A DNA stretch of 10,142 nt from JAGVPT01 sp963843065 (GCA_963843065.1 CAWJKX010000025.1:1-10142), one strand, 5' to 3'; shown: positions 1 to 8,501, counted from the first letter of the stretch. Translations and numbers: made by a program. Notes: generated by a model from the sequence alone, not told the origin.

Positions 1-1701
1 CCGCACGCCGATTTCATCGACAACGGCACATGAATCTCCCGATAATATCCCGACTTCAATGTTGTGGCGTTCCAACAATTCCGCCGTCGAAACCGCGCCG
101 TCCCTGAGAGTGTCCGTCAATTGTATGAAGCCCCGTACTTTTCCTTCCCACGCAACAAACAACGAGCTTGCTTTCAACATTTCTGCGTAACTCTTCTTTA
201 TATCTGTGCCAAAATCAGCTCCAATCTGCGTCATCAAAATCCTCCGCCCAACAACTACTTCCGTCCACCTTCCATCAATGTTTACTTCCCCCTTGACGCC
301 CAACCCGGGGAGCGCGGAAACACCTCGGCATTCATATATTGAAACATTTTTTCCTTCAGCATACCGAACAACTGCTCTCCCCAACAGATGTTCAGAGTTG
401 TTTTCGAGCGACGCAGCGATTGACAATAATCTATCCGGCAACATATTGGGAGATACAACTGCAGATACACTGAGGTTGCCTTCCGTGAGCGTCCCCGTTT
501 TATCAAAAATTACTGCAGTAATAGAATGGAGTTTTTCGAGAATTGCTGTGGAGCGAATCAGGATGCCTTCTTCAGCAGCGCGAGCGATTGCGATTGTTGT
601 CGCGAGGGGTGTTCCAATGCCCAGGGCGCATGGGCAAGAGACGACTAGGACGGTTAACGAATGGAGCAAGGCCGAAGCAAATGTCCCGATCATCATCCAT
701 CCGATAAATGTTGCCGCTGCAATTCCGATCACGGTCGGAATAAAGACGTACGAAATCCGGTCGACCAATTGTTGGATCGGAGAACGAGTGCGCTGCGCCT
801 TCTCCATCAAACGAATGAACTGGGCATGAAGCGTATCGTTTTCTATCGCCGTTGTTTCCACAAGAATCGATCCTTCGCCGTTGACCGTTGCGGCAAAGAC
901 TTTCGACCCGGTCTCCTTAGTCACCGGAAGCGATTCGCCGGTAAGGAACGATTGGTTCACGGATGTCAATCCTTCGATCAATGCTCCGTCGAGTGGAATG
1001 CGTTCACCCGGAAGCACTTTGACTATTTCCCCTCTACCGATTTCAGAGGTTGGGACTTCTCTCTCGATGCCGTCCCGCATAACGCGTGCGTTGTTCGGAC
1101 GAAGGTCAAGCAACGAATGAAGCGCGGTCGATGTGCGGACCTTCGCCGTCGCTTCGAGATACCGCCCTGCGGTCACAAGAACGATCACCATCGTGCCGGT
1201 GTCGAAATAAAGCGCCGTGCCGCCGGTGAACACTTGGTACGTGGAGAACCCGTACGCGGCAAGAGATCCGAGGGCAATAAGGCTGTCCATCGAAAGACGC
1301 AGCCTGCGAATTTCAGCAACGGCATTTTTGAAGAAGGGATAACCGACGAGCAACATGATCGGCGTCGAGAGAACGAACAAGAGCATGTTCATCGCCGGCA
1401 TCACATCCTGATCGATGCCGAGCCAGTTTCCTTTTCCGGCATAGATCGTCCAACTCAAGATCATGATGTTCATCGACAGAAATGCGGATAACCCAAGTCG
1501 AAGAAGAAACATCGACGCAACTCCCCCTTCGCCTTTTTCCCCGGTCAACGAATGAGTAAACGAACACCCGTAGCAACAGAAATGAAATTCAATGCCGCTT
1601 ATCAATTGCGTCACTCCCCCGCGGCCTTTTTCGGACCGGCTATACGGCAATCCGCACTGGTCGCAGAGGATGTTCGCCGATGTGGGGTTCGTCAAAGACA
1701 T
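1..1701 (-). CDS. Heavy-metal (probably copper) translocating P1B-type ATPase, 3' end outside window
   Basis: An open frame of 567 codons runs from the ATG at 1701 to the left edge without a stop, so the C-terminus is missing. The protein would move a soft metal, most likely Cu(I), across the inner membrane using ATP. Visible motifs: an N-terminal cysteine region with CDQC (13-16) and FCCYGC (41-46), resembling the metal-binding domain at the front of CcoI/FixI-type pumps; no HMA domain before the first membrane helix (about 62-85); actuator TGES at 254-257; the metal-site CPC at 356-358 in transmembrane segment 6; the phosphorylation motif DKTGT with Asp400; and His438 of the nucleotide-binding domain. 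His438 is followed by Leu where the family normally has Pro. The hinge region GDS begins to appear just before the edge. It follows actF after 94 bp on the same strand, which fits copper supply for a haem-copper oxidase. No Shine-Dalgarno sequence is visible. The family call is firm; the Cu substrate is inferred from CPC and context. Confidence 0.93.
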   Translation of the reverse strand, partial: MSLTNPTSANILCDQCGLPYSRSEKGRGGVTQLISGIEFHFCCYGCSFTHSLTGEKGEGGVASMFLLRLGLSAFLSMNIMILSWTIYAGKGNWLGIDQDVMPAMNMLLFVLSTPIMLLVGYPFFKNAVAEIRRLRLSMDSLIALGSLAAYGFSTYQVFTGGTALYFDTGTMVIVLVTAGRYLEATAKVRTSTALHSLLDLRPNNARVMRDGIEREVPTSEIGRGEIVKVLPGERIPLDGALIEGLTSVNQSFLTGESLPVTKETGSKVFAATVNGEGSILVETTAIENDTLHAQFIRLMEKAQRTRSPIQQLVDRISYVFIPTVIGIAAATFIGWMMIGTFASALLHSLTVLVVSCPCALGIGTPLATTIAIARAAEEGILIRSTAILEKLHSITAVIFDKTGTLTEGNLSVSAVVSPNMLPDRLLSIAASLENNSEHLLGRAVVRYAEGKNVSIYECRGVSALPGLGVKGEVNIDGRWTEVVVGRRILMTQIGADFGTDIKKSYAEMLKASSLFVAWEGKVRGFIQLTDTLRDGAVSTAELLERHNIEVGILSGDSCAVVDEIGVR

Positions 1702-1795
1702 TTTTCAGGAGCGTGGATAGTTAGATGTGAAAAGTAAGCAACAAGAGGGCTTAGACACATTAATCTTTTCTTGGTGCTTTCCGTGCCAACGCGGT

Positions 1796-3010
1796 TCAAA
1801 CTTTCTTTGAAATGAGGGGAACCATGGAGATAAATTTGAACCATGCAAGCGCGAAACCGGACGCGAAGGCGAGCGACACGAGCAGCTCCATCATGCCGAA
1901 CGGAAAAGTCGACTCATGCCATAAGAACGGAGCTACTGCAAGAAAACGTTCCACAAACAACGACGAAAGAATGATCGACGCAACGACAACAAGGATGGCC
2001 GGTTTTTCCTTGGCCCGTTTACTGAGGAAGATTGCAAGAGGAAAAAAGAAAGCGAAGACGATGTAATACCACGTAAGAGGTGCCCAGAGCGGATTGTGAA
2101 AACGCACGAGCAAATATGGAATCTCTTCCGTAAGGTTCCCGTACCATATCACCAAATATTGGGACCAATAAAACCCGCCGGACAACATGCAGAAACCCAT
2201 CACCAATCTCCCGAGGTCGTGAAACTGACTCGTTCTGAATCCGGTTTCGAGGCTAAAGGCTTTTCGTGCGGCGATTGCGAGAATCGTAATCACGACAAGC
2301 GCTCCGTAAAATCCGTGGAGAAAAAAGAGCCAGCCGTATAATGTGCTGTACCACTGAGGGGCGAGCGACATCAAGAGGTCAAATCCTAAAAGAGTGTACA
2401 GAACGGCGAACAAAATCAGTATTGCGGGAACAAGCTTCGCCATCGCCGATGCACTTTTGGCAGTTTCCTGTTCATCTCCTTCCCAATCGCGCGTTAACCG
2501 CCCGACGAAACCTCGGAATTTTTCAGGGAGAGGAGTCTGATACCGTCCAAGTTCCGGACGAAGCGATGTCCGGACATATTTGTAGCTCAGCCACATCATG
2601 AACAGGAACACGGCCGCATCGCGCGCAAAGAAAAACGGCGTGTTTAACCACAATTTTTTTTCCGTCGCCTCATGGAGCCATGGATAGATTTCCGACCGTC
2701 CCAGGAAAACGCCGATAAAAAGAACAAAGCTGACCGGAAGAAAACTTACCATTCCTTCACCGGTGCGGCGAAACGGCTCACCCCATGTTCCGTTTGTCAT
2801 CCGATATGCGGCGGAAAAAACAACTCCGCCCTGAGCGATCGCCGTCCACAAGACAAAATTGACATAATAGATTTGCCAGGCTCGCTGCGCATACCCCAGG
2901 ACAAGGGAGGCGGCGAACATGATGGCGCCAATCACAACGAACGTCCAAAGCGTATTGCGCACTCGCTGCGAGAGTTCTTGAGAAGGAAATATCATCGGCG
3001 AATCGTTCAT
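1796..3010 (-). CDS. actF: Alternative complex III subunit ActF (NrfD/PsrC-like quinol-binding membrane subunit)
   Basis: ActF is one of the two large polytopic subunits of ACIII and is related to ActC and to the NrfD/PsrC membrane anchors of molybdo-enzymes; it contributes to quinol interaction and possibly proton movement. The 404-residue protein is almost entirely hydrophobic, with successive helices from about residue 22 (LWTFVVIGAIMFAASLVLGY), 47-68 and 88-105 onward, and a last helix near the C-terminus followed by a short KKV tail. The frame is open to 3049, but I start at the ATG at 3010 because it overlaps the actE stop as ATGA, the typical coupled junction. A GGAGG about 11 bases upstream of that ATG, inside actE, is the best Shine-Dalgarno match in the window. 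It is the last act gene; the P-type ATPase follows after 94 bp. Confidence 0.93.
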   Translation of the reverse strand: MNDSPMIFPSQELSQRVRNTLWTFVVIGAIMFAASLVLGYAQRAWQIYYVNFVLWTAIAQGGVVFSAAYRMTNGTWGEPFRRTGEGMVSFLPVSFVLFIGVFLGRSEIYPWLHEATEKKLWLNTPFFFARDAAVFLFMMWLSYKYVRTSLRPELGRYQTPLPEKFRGFVGRLTRDWEGDEQETAKSASAMAKLVPAILILFAVLYTLLGFDLLMSLAPQWYSTLYGWLFFLHGFYGALVVITILAIAARKAFSLETGFRTSQFHDLGRLVMGFCMLSGGFYWSQYLVIWYGNLTEEIPYLLVRFHNPLWAPLTWYYIVFAFFFPLAIFLSKRAKEKPAILVVVASIILSSLFVERFLAVAPFLWHESTFPFGMMELLVSLAFASGFALAWFKFISMVPLISKKV

Positions 3011-3534
3011 TGCTGCTGAAGCCTCCGTAAGTGCGCCACGATAAGCCATCGTTCCCGCTGCGTTGTGTGCTCGTAGTACGAAGGCATGATGTTATGGCCT
3101 TTGCGGATAACAAAATAGATGTAACCGTCGGGTGCTTTCTTGTACAACGGCATGGTCAAATCCGGCGGTGTCTGAAATTTCGGGGCGACAAGTCCGTCTC
3201 CTTTTGCGGCAACACCATGGCAGACGGAACAGTACGTGTTAAACAAAAATTTTCCTGTATCTTCCGATGTCCGTGTGAACACAAAAGGATTTTTCAAATG
3301 CGCGGCCTGAAGGGAATCTTTGATGGCGGGCTCATAACCGGACATAGGGACGGTCCCTGCAACGTGAGGGAGCGGGTCTTTCTGAGGTTTGAACGACGGC
3401 TGGTAATACATATCCGTACGATATTCCGTTTGCTCGCCAGGCTGCTCGCTTTCGCATCCGGCAAAGAACGTCGAGAAAAGGAGGAGCGTAGAGGAAAAAA
3501 GAGAGAGCCAATATTTAGATTGTATTCTGCCCAT
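3007..3534 (-). CDS. actE: Alternative complex III subunit ActE, monohaem cytochrome c lipoprotein
   Basis: ActE is the small monohaem c-type cytochrome of ACIII, facing the periplasm, and passes electrons on to an acceptor such as a terminal oxidase. The 175-residue product has a hydrophobic signal segment (about 8-25) ending in a lipobox, FFAGC, with Cys27 as the predicted lipidated residue. The single haem site is CSVCH at 102-106, and Met150 in the NIMPSY segment is the likely sixth haem ligand, as in class I cytochromes c. The start follows the actD stop directly (TAAATG), and its own stop overlaps the actF start (ATGA), so translation of D-E-F is probably coupled. Both membership of ACIII and the haem motif are clear. 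That the lipobox is used is inference. Confidence 0.94.
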   Translation of the reverse strand: MGRIQSKYWLSLFSSTLLLFSTFFAGCESEQPGEQTEYRTDMYYQPSFKPQKDPLPHVAGTVPMSGYEPAIKDSLQAAHLKNPFVFTRTSEDTGKFLFNTYCSVCHGVAAKGDGLVAPKFQTPPDLTMPLYKKAPDGYIYFVIRKGHNIMPSYYEHTTQRERWLIVAHLRRLQQQ

Positions 3535-4056
3535 TTATAGACCTTGCGACCTGGCGACGGTCTCTGCTCCTAATTGTTTCAACAATTTTTCAAGTTTCAC
3601 GACATCCTCGGGCAAACAGTATGCAAGCACGCCAAAATGGTCGGACGAAAGGCGTTCATCATATCCTTCAACAATTTTTATTTGAGGCATGCGGGCATTA
3701 ACCAGAAATCCGATAAACGTAGCAATTGTTCCGAAGAGAATCGTCGTTATATATGCAACAACGCCAAACGGCGGAATCGAGATGATCGGTTTCCCACCGA
3801 CGATGATCGGATAGAGCATCGTCGAGCCGATCGTCATCGCCCAGCCGGTGATGAGTCCGGTCAATCCGCCGACGAGCGTGAAGACACGCACCGGGCTTGG
3901 TTTTCTCCCCAGAGCATGGGAAATTTCGTGGTGAGGCGTTGGCGAATAGACTTCGATTTCTTTGAATCCCTCACCCGGCAATTGTTTGATGACGGCAAGA
4001 CACGTGTCGAGATGTTCAAAAATGCCAAAACGATATGTTCTGGTGGGCATCGGCAT
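3535..4056 (-). CDS. actD: Alternative complex III subunit ActD (DUF3341 family)
   Basis: ActD is a small membrane subunit of ACIII with no known cofactor; in solved ACIII structures it packs against the NrfD-like subunits on the cytoplasmic side. This 173-residue protein has the family pattern: a soluble N-terminal part that reads like a small alpha/beta domain (YRFGIFEHLDTCLAVIKQL, residues 8-26), a pair of membrane helices (about 57-78 and 97-119) joined by a short loop, and a soluble C-terminal part rich in charged residues. Its ATG overlaps the stop of actC by one base (TAATG), and actE follows with no spacer, so it is expressed with its neighbours. Assigned from the DUF3341 pattern and its position between actC and actE. 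Confidence 0.93.
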   Translation of the reverse strand: MPMPTRTYRFGIFEHLDTCLAVIKQLPGEGFKEIEVYSPTPHHEISHALGRKPSPVRVFTLVGGLTGLITGWAMTIGSTMLYPIIVGGKPIISIPPFGVVAYITTILFGTIATFIGFLVNARMPQIKIVEGYDERLSSDHFGVLAYCLPEDVVKLEKLLKQLGAETVARSQGL

Positions 4057-5381
4057 TACAATTGCTCTTTCATCGGCGGTTCAATTTGTTCTTTCACTTC
4101 CCACATCGAAACCACAGGTAGTGTTTTTGAAAAGACCATGAAGAGGAAGAAAAACCATGCAAAACTTCCGATCACGATGAAACTGTCGACAAGCGTCGGC
4201 TTGTAGATGCCCCACGCATACGGAAGATAATCGTGCGCGAGAGACGTGACAATAATAATGAATCGCTCAAGCCACATGCCGATCTCGACGGAGATACAGA
4301 TACCCACAAGCCACGGAACGCTCGTTCGAATTTTCTTCGACCAGAGGAGCATCGGCACGGCGACATTCGTTGTGATCAACAGCCAGAATGCCCAGGCGTA
4401 GTCGCCGGTCATCCGGTAAATAAAAATCGCCCGCTCGAATTGATTGCCGCTGTACCAGGCGATGAACAATTCAATCGAGTACGCGAACCCGACAATCAGA
4501 GCCGTAAAAATCATGAACTTGGCAAGGCTTTCGAGATGATGCATCGTGATATATTTTTCGATCTTGAACGCCTTCCTCATCGGCACAAGGAGCAGGACGA
4601 CCATAGCCAACCCGGAATGGATCGCGCCCGCCACAAAATACGGGGCAAAGATTGTGCTGTGCCATCCGGGAATCACACTCATAGCAAAATCCCACGAGAC
4701 GATACTGTGGACTGAAATGACGAGCGGAGTAGATAAGGCAGCCAGGAAAACGTACGCCGCAGTGTAATGGCGCCATTGATTATCGCTCCCTTGCCAGCCC
4801 ATCGCGAGTAAGCCATAGACTTTTTTTCTCCAGCCGATCGCTTTGTCGCGGACAATGGCAACATCGGGCATCATTCCCAGGGTGAAAAACAAAGTGCTTG
4901 CAGTAAGATACGTTGTAATTGCAAGAACGTCCCAAGCGAGCGGCGAGCGGAAGTTGGGCCACAACCCGCCGAAATTCGGAATAGGCAAGATCCAATGCGC
5001 AACCCACACTCTTCCGAGATGGATGAACGGAAACAATCCCGCAGTTGCCAGCCCAAAAATCGTAACCGCTTCAGCGCTGCGATAGACGGCAGCGCGCCAT
5101 TTGACGCGGAATAAGAATAGAATAGCAGAGATGAGTGTTCCGGAATGCGCAATACCGACCCAAAAGACGAACGTCGCAATATACATTGCCCAGCCGACCG
5201 GGTTATTTTTTCCAGCCTCTCCGATTCCGTTTGCAATTTGCACACCCCACGCGTACCCTCCAGTACAAATCAACAAGAAAAGAAACGTCAGCAGGATCCA
5301 ATAACCTTTGCCCGGCGCCTTCAACGACTGCGTTAAATCAATATCCGTCTCAGTGTAAGAAAGTCTATAGTCTTCAGTCAT
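4056..5381 (-). CDS. actC: Alternative complex III subunit ActC (NrfD/PsrC-like quinol oxidation subunit)
   Basis: ActC is the NrfD/PsrC-type integral membrane subunit next to the Fe-S domain of ActB and is the favoured site of quinol oxidation in ACIII. The product is 441 residues, usual for the family. After a soluble N-terminal stretch with the sequence LKAPGKGYW (20-28), it has about ten hydrophobic helices beginning at residue 28. A helix around residue 79 carries HSGTLISA, with a His in the part of the bundle where quinol-site residues lie in relatives. The C-terminal tail after the last helix (VVSMWEVKEQ and on) is charged, as usual. The ATG at 5381 is the only sensible start; no Shine-Dalgarno is visible. 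An 88-bp gap separates it from actB, and its stop overlaps the actD start by one base. Confidence 0.94.
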   Translation of the reverse strand: MTEDYRLSYTETDIDLTQSLKAPGKGYWILLTFLFLLICTGGYAWGVQIANGIGEAGKNNPVGWAMYIATFVFWVGIAHSGTLISAILFLFRVKWRAAVYRSAEAVTIFGLATAGLFPFIHLGRVWVAHWILPIPNFGGLWPNFRSPLAWDVLAITTYLTASTLFFTLGMMPDVAIVRDKAIGWRKKVYGLLAMGWQGSDNQWRHYTAAYVFLAALSTPLVISVHSIVSWDFAMSVIPGWHSTIFAPYFVAGAIHSGLAMVVLLLVPMRKAFKIEKYITMHHLESLAKFMIFTALIVGFAYSIELFIAWYSGNQFERAIFIYRMTGDYAWAFWLLITTNVAVPMLLWSKKIRTSVPWLVGICISVEIGMWLERFIIIVTSLAHDYLPYAWGIYKPTLVDSFIVIGSFAWFFFLFMVFSKTLPVVSMWEVKEQIEPPMKEQL

Positions 5382-5458
5382 AAGTTATAAGATGATCCAA
5401 TCCAATTTCCAGAAATCAACTGCCCCAAATATATCTGATTCGACGTCTCTGATCATTT

Positions 5459-5472
5459 TTAATTCTTAATTA
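5459..5472. repeat. Two 7-bp AT-rich units overlapping the actB stop codon
   Basis: TTAATTC followed by TTAATTA on the plus strand; the actB stop TAA lies within the second unit. The same units make up the longer array at 9098-9132 that covers the actA stop. The rest of the 88-bp actB-actC gap is AT-rich, with a further two-unit heptamer (TCATAAG, TTATAAG at 5378-5391) over the actC start; no gene or clear terminator hairpin is visible there. Confidence 0.6.
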
Positions 5473-8421
5473 TCGTTTGATCGCTTTCAAATACGTCACC
5501 GCGGGACGTGTATTCAGTTCTTCAAGCACTTTGTAATCTCTTTGGTCTTCTTCAGCAATCAGTCTGGAAACTGAGCTGTTGACGTCCTTCAGGTCGCCGA
5601 ATGTAATAGCCTCGGCAGGACAGGTTTGGGCACATGCGGGAATAATTTCTCCGTCGCGAACCGGGCGCCGTTCGTTCCGCGCGGTGTTCTTTCCGTCGCT
5701 GATCCGTTGGACGCAGAAGGTACACTTTTCCATCACGCCTTTCGAGCGCACGGTAACATCCGGGTTCAATTGCCAGTTAAGAGGTTCGACCCATTGAGCT
5801 TCATACCAATTGAACCGCCGTACTTTATACGGACAATTGTTTGCACAGTAGCGCGTGCCGATACAGCGGTTATAGACTTGTCCGTTAAGACCTTCTTCCG
5901 TATGATATGCCGCGTAAACAGGACACACGGTCTCACACGGAGCGTCATCACATTGCTGACAGAGCATCGGCGCAAAATCAGCGTGCGGCGTCTCGCTGTG
6001 CTCATCGAAATACCGTTCGATACGAATCCATGCCATCTCACGTCCGACTGCCACTTCCTCTTTGCCGACGACCGGAATATTATTTTCAGCGTAGCATGCA
6101 GCGACACAGGCGCTGCACCCCGTGCATTTGTCGACGTCAATCGTCATTCCCCAGCGATGATTCGGGTGCTCATGGTCGGCGTACATCGAGAGTGCTTCTT
6201 CTTTATGTTGACCTTCTGACGCCGGCGTGCGAGTCTCAACCAACGCGGCGAGAGGAACACTCTGAACTATTCCTCTGTCATGTTGAGTGTCGCTTCCCGA
6301 AACAGTAGCTAAAACGAGCCGATCGGATTTTTTCAACAATTCGACTTTCATGCCCGCCCATTCAAGTCCGCTGGTTTTTTCGGACGGCTTCGGGTCCAGC
6401 AAATCAATCGGATTGTTTCCGACGTTATTTGCATACCTTCCGTAGGAAGTGTGTCCTTGTCCGATTGGAATCGCGACAACGCCCGGTTTTACCGCTGTGG
6501 AAACTTGGGCCGGGAGATCAAACTGGGCATACGGGAGATGAAACTTGAATTGCATCCCCCGTCGAGATGCCGGCGGCGGCGGCATCCTGCGGATGAATTT
6601 CAATCCACGAGTCCCAAACGTTCATCATCATCGGGTCAGGAAGTTCCTGAAGCCATGGACGGTTTGCGCCGCGTCCATCGTAATGGCTGAGCGACGGATA
6701 GACAACGAGTGCAAAATCCTTTCCCGGTTCGTGGTCGACTTTTTTCATCCGGGAAAAGATTGACCCGTTGAACGCTGCTGATAGTTTTGGCGTTTGGAGT
6801 TTGGCTTTTGGCGAATTCCAATAACCACCTCGAGCCAAGCTCTCAATCCAAAAATTTTCAAAATCAGATTTCTCACCTGATTTTTTTTGGATTGCTTTCC
6901 ACCTCTCTCGCACATAATCGTACGTTGTAGCGGCAGTAAATTCCGGCGATTTGCTCAGCTTTCTTCCCGTATCGAGAAGAATATCTCCAAACATTTTCGT
7001 TTTGAACACAGGCTGCATGGCGGGCTGCATCAACCCATAGATACCCGGCATTGTTTCCACGTCACCCCAGCTTTCCATTGGCGTGTGCGTGGGAAGGATG
7101 AGATGTGCCAACGCAGAAGTCTCGGTCATGAAGCTGGAAATGCTGACCGCGAATGGAACTTTCTTCATTGCCTGATTGAAATCGAGTCCCTGCGGAGTGC
7201 TGAACACCGGGTTAATATCGGCTGCGATAAACGCTGATACTTTTTCCAGGTTTATCGCGTCGACAAACGTTGCAACATCCTGGTATGAATTCAGCGTGGA
7301 GATACTGGAATTATTGAAGGTTACCGTTTTTCCGATGTTGCCGCAAACATAGTTCAACAAATTCACAGCGGCGATGATTGCTGCACCGTCGTCACCTTCA
7401 ATCGTTGTTCCCCCGGCAACCGCAAGGCTGGATTTTGCTTTTGCAAACGCGAGACCCGTCTTGAGAATTTTGTCCGATGGAATGCCGGTTGCTTTCTCAA
7501 CCTCGCCGAGCGAAAACACACGCACCATCGCCGCAATACGTGCCGAGTCCGCGGCCGAGATTCCGCTTGCCGCGTTGTTATCGAGAATAGCTTTTACGAG
7601 GCCAAGAGCAAATATTCCTTCGGTGCCGGGTTTGACGGAGAACCATTCGTCGGCATTCGTCGCTGTCATCGATAAACGCGGGACCGACGAAATAAAGAAT
7701 TCCCCGTTTTCCATTTTTGAAACCGCGATGTCTTGTAAAACCTTTTGTGAACTCGACCGGTGAAATCCACGTCTCTAAAAAATCGGCACCGAATGCGATC
7801 ACCGTGTCGGCGTCCGCGAAATTGTATACCGGCACCTGAGGCACGCCAAACATCAGTTCGTTTGCTTTCCTGATCGATTCGTGTGCGAAGGGTTCATAAC
7901 GAATGCGTTTTTTTGAACCTACCGCTGCAAGCCATCGATCAACCAGGTCATCAGTCGCGCCGCTCATATGCTGTGTCATAAAGACTACATCAGCACCCCG
8001 TCCGCTCTTCTGAATTTTCTGCAATTCATCGACAAAATACTTTTCTGCTTCTTCCCAGCTCATAGCTTCCCAGGTTCCATCCGGTTTTTTTCTCAACGGC
8101 TGTTGAATGCGGTCTGGATTGTATAATCCATGCAACGACGCCTGGCCCCGGGCGCAAAGTGCTCCCTTATTGACGAGGATGAAGAGGATTGCCTTCCACC
8201 TTGACAGCACGGCCTTCGCGCACACGGACTGAAACCCCGCATCCAGCCGGACATTCCTCGCAGACACTCGCATACCAAACCGCTTTTCCGGGAGTGATAT
8301 TTTCCTCCGGTATCACGTACGGAATCAGCGACTTCGGCTTCTTGATGCCGCAGCCTGGAAGCGCGGTTGCAACTGTTGTCGCTCCTACCAGTCTGAGAAA
8401 ATCTCTACGCTGCAAACCCAT
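5470..8421 (-). CDS. actB: Alternative complex III subunit ActB (MoCo-like plus Fe-S fusion), frame broken by three apparent +1 shifts
   Basis: ActB is the large peripheral subunit of ACIII: an N-terminal domain shaped like molybdopterin oxidoreductases but lacking the cofactor, fused to a ferredoxin-type domain that passes electrons from quinol towards the haems. No single frame spans it. Reading through with one base skipped near 8175, 7681 and 6534 gives 982 residues, a normal length. Start: ATG 8421, followed by a twin-arginine signal (RRDFL at 5-9; Cys24 could be a lipobox Cys). The MoCo-like domain has C-x2-C-x3-C (54, 57, 61). The Fe-S domain (about 755-950) has CTGCSACVAAC, CQQCDDAPCETVC, CIGTRYCANNC and a fourth set (CTFC, then CAQTC). 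The Thr in the third set replaces a ligand Cys, fitting three [4Fe-4S] plus one [3Fe-4S]. The sequence stays family-like across all three breaks and no domain is lost, so the frame breaks look recent, artefactual or recoded. Confidence 0.9.
6532..6537 (-). other. actB frame break 3 (+1) at a CCC proline codon
   Basis: The coding strand reads TCA TCT CCC G TAT GCC CAG. The incoming frame ends SSPVCPV-stop. Skipping one base gives SSP-YAQFDLPAQV, the expected beta-rich end of the MoCo-like domain, followed by the GVVAIPIGQGHTSYGRY segment. Three +1 steps bring the reading back to the frame used at the start codon. It lies near residue 628. Confidence 0.85.
6784..6811. repeat. 7-bp tandem repeat inside the actB coding sequence (4 units)
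   Basis: Four consecutive 7-bp units on the plus strand, GTTTTGG, CGTTTGG, AGTTTGG and CTTTTGG, differ mainly at the first two positions. On the coding strand they read as CCAAAAG-type units and encode the lysine- and proline-rich stretch SPKAKLQTPKL. The unit CTTTTGG also occurs in the repeat at 9052-9079. Because 28 bp is not a multiple of three, copy-number change here would alter the reading frame. Confidence 0.75.
7678..7684 (-). other. actB frame break 2 (+1) at a CCC proline codon
   Basis: The coding strand reads GTC GGT CCC G CGT TTA TCG. Before the break the frame gives ILYFVGP, and after skipping one base it gives RLSMTATNADEW, the conserved ActB segment. The two frames overlap for about 130 bases with no nearby stop, so the position comes from where family-like sequence begins and ends. 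It lies near residue 246. Confidence 0.8.
8174..8179 (-). other. actB frame break 1 (+1) at a CCT proline codon
   Basis: On the coding strand the sequence reads CAT CCT C GTC AAT AAG. In the starting frame it gives HPRQ and a stop two codons later. Skipping one base gives HP-VNKGALCARGQ, which matches the usual ActB continuation after NPLHP. The break falls after residue 82. The exact extra base cannot be decided from this sequence. Confidence 0.85.
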
Positions 8422-8501
8422 TTAGCATGAATGTATTATGTGGAATATTCGACTAACATGCGCTGCCATCGAAAAGGGCAAAACAAAAGCGATGACGACA
8501 A

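Noticed and set aside
661..1491. A 276-codon plus-strand open frame, and another at 206-829
   Set aside because: They lie opposite the P-type ATPase, whose minus-strand frame carries all the catalytic motifs; their translations are Arg/His/Cys-rich with no recognisable domain.
1702..1795. Possible small gene or regulator between actF and the ATPase
   Set aside because: It is only 94 bp, with no open frame with a start, no hairpin and no repeat.
5382..5469. Possible terminator or promoter between actB and actC
   Set aside because: The stretch is AT-rich, but I see no stable hairpin with a T-run and no convincing promoter pair; it is too weak to annotate.
5470..6603. A stand-alone Fe-S protein starting at 6603 (split actB, as separate polypeptides)
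   Set aside because: The first 20 or so residues from that start are a frame shadow (RRMPPPPASRR) and not family-like. Continuity with the preceding MoCo-like domain shows one fused protein.
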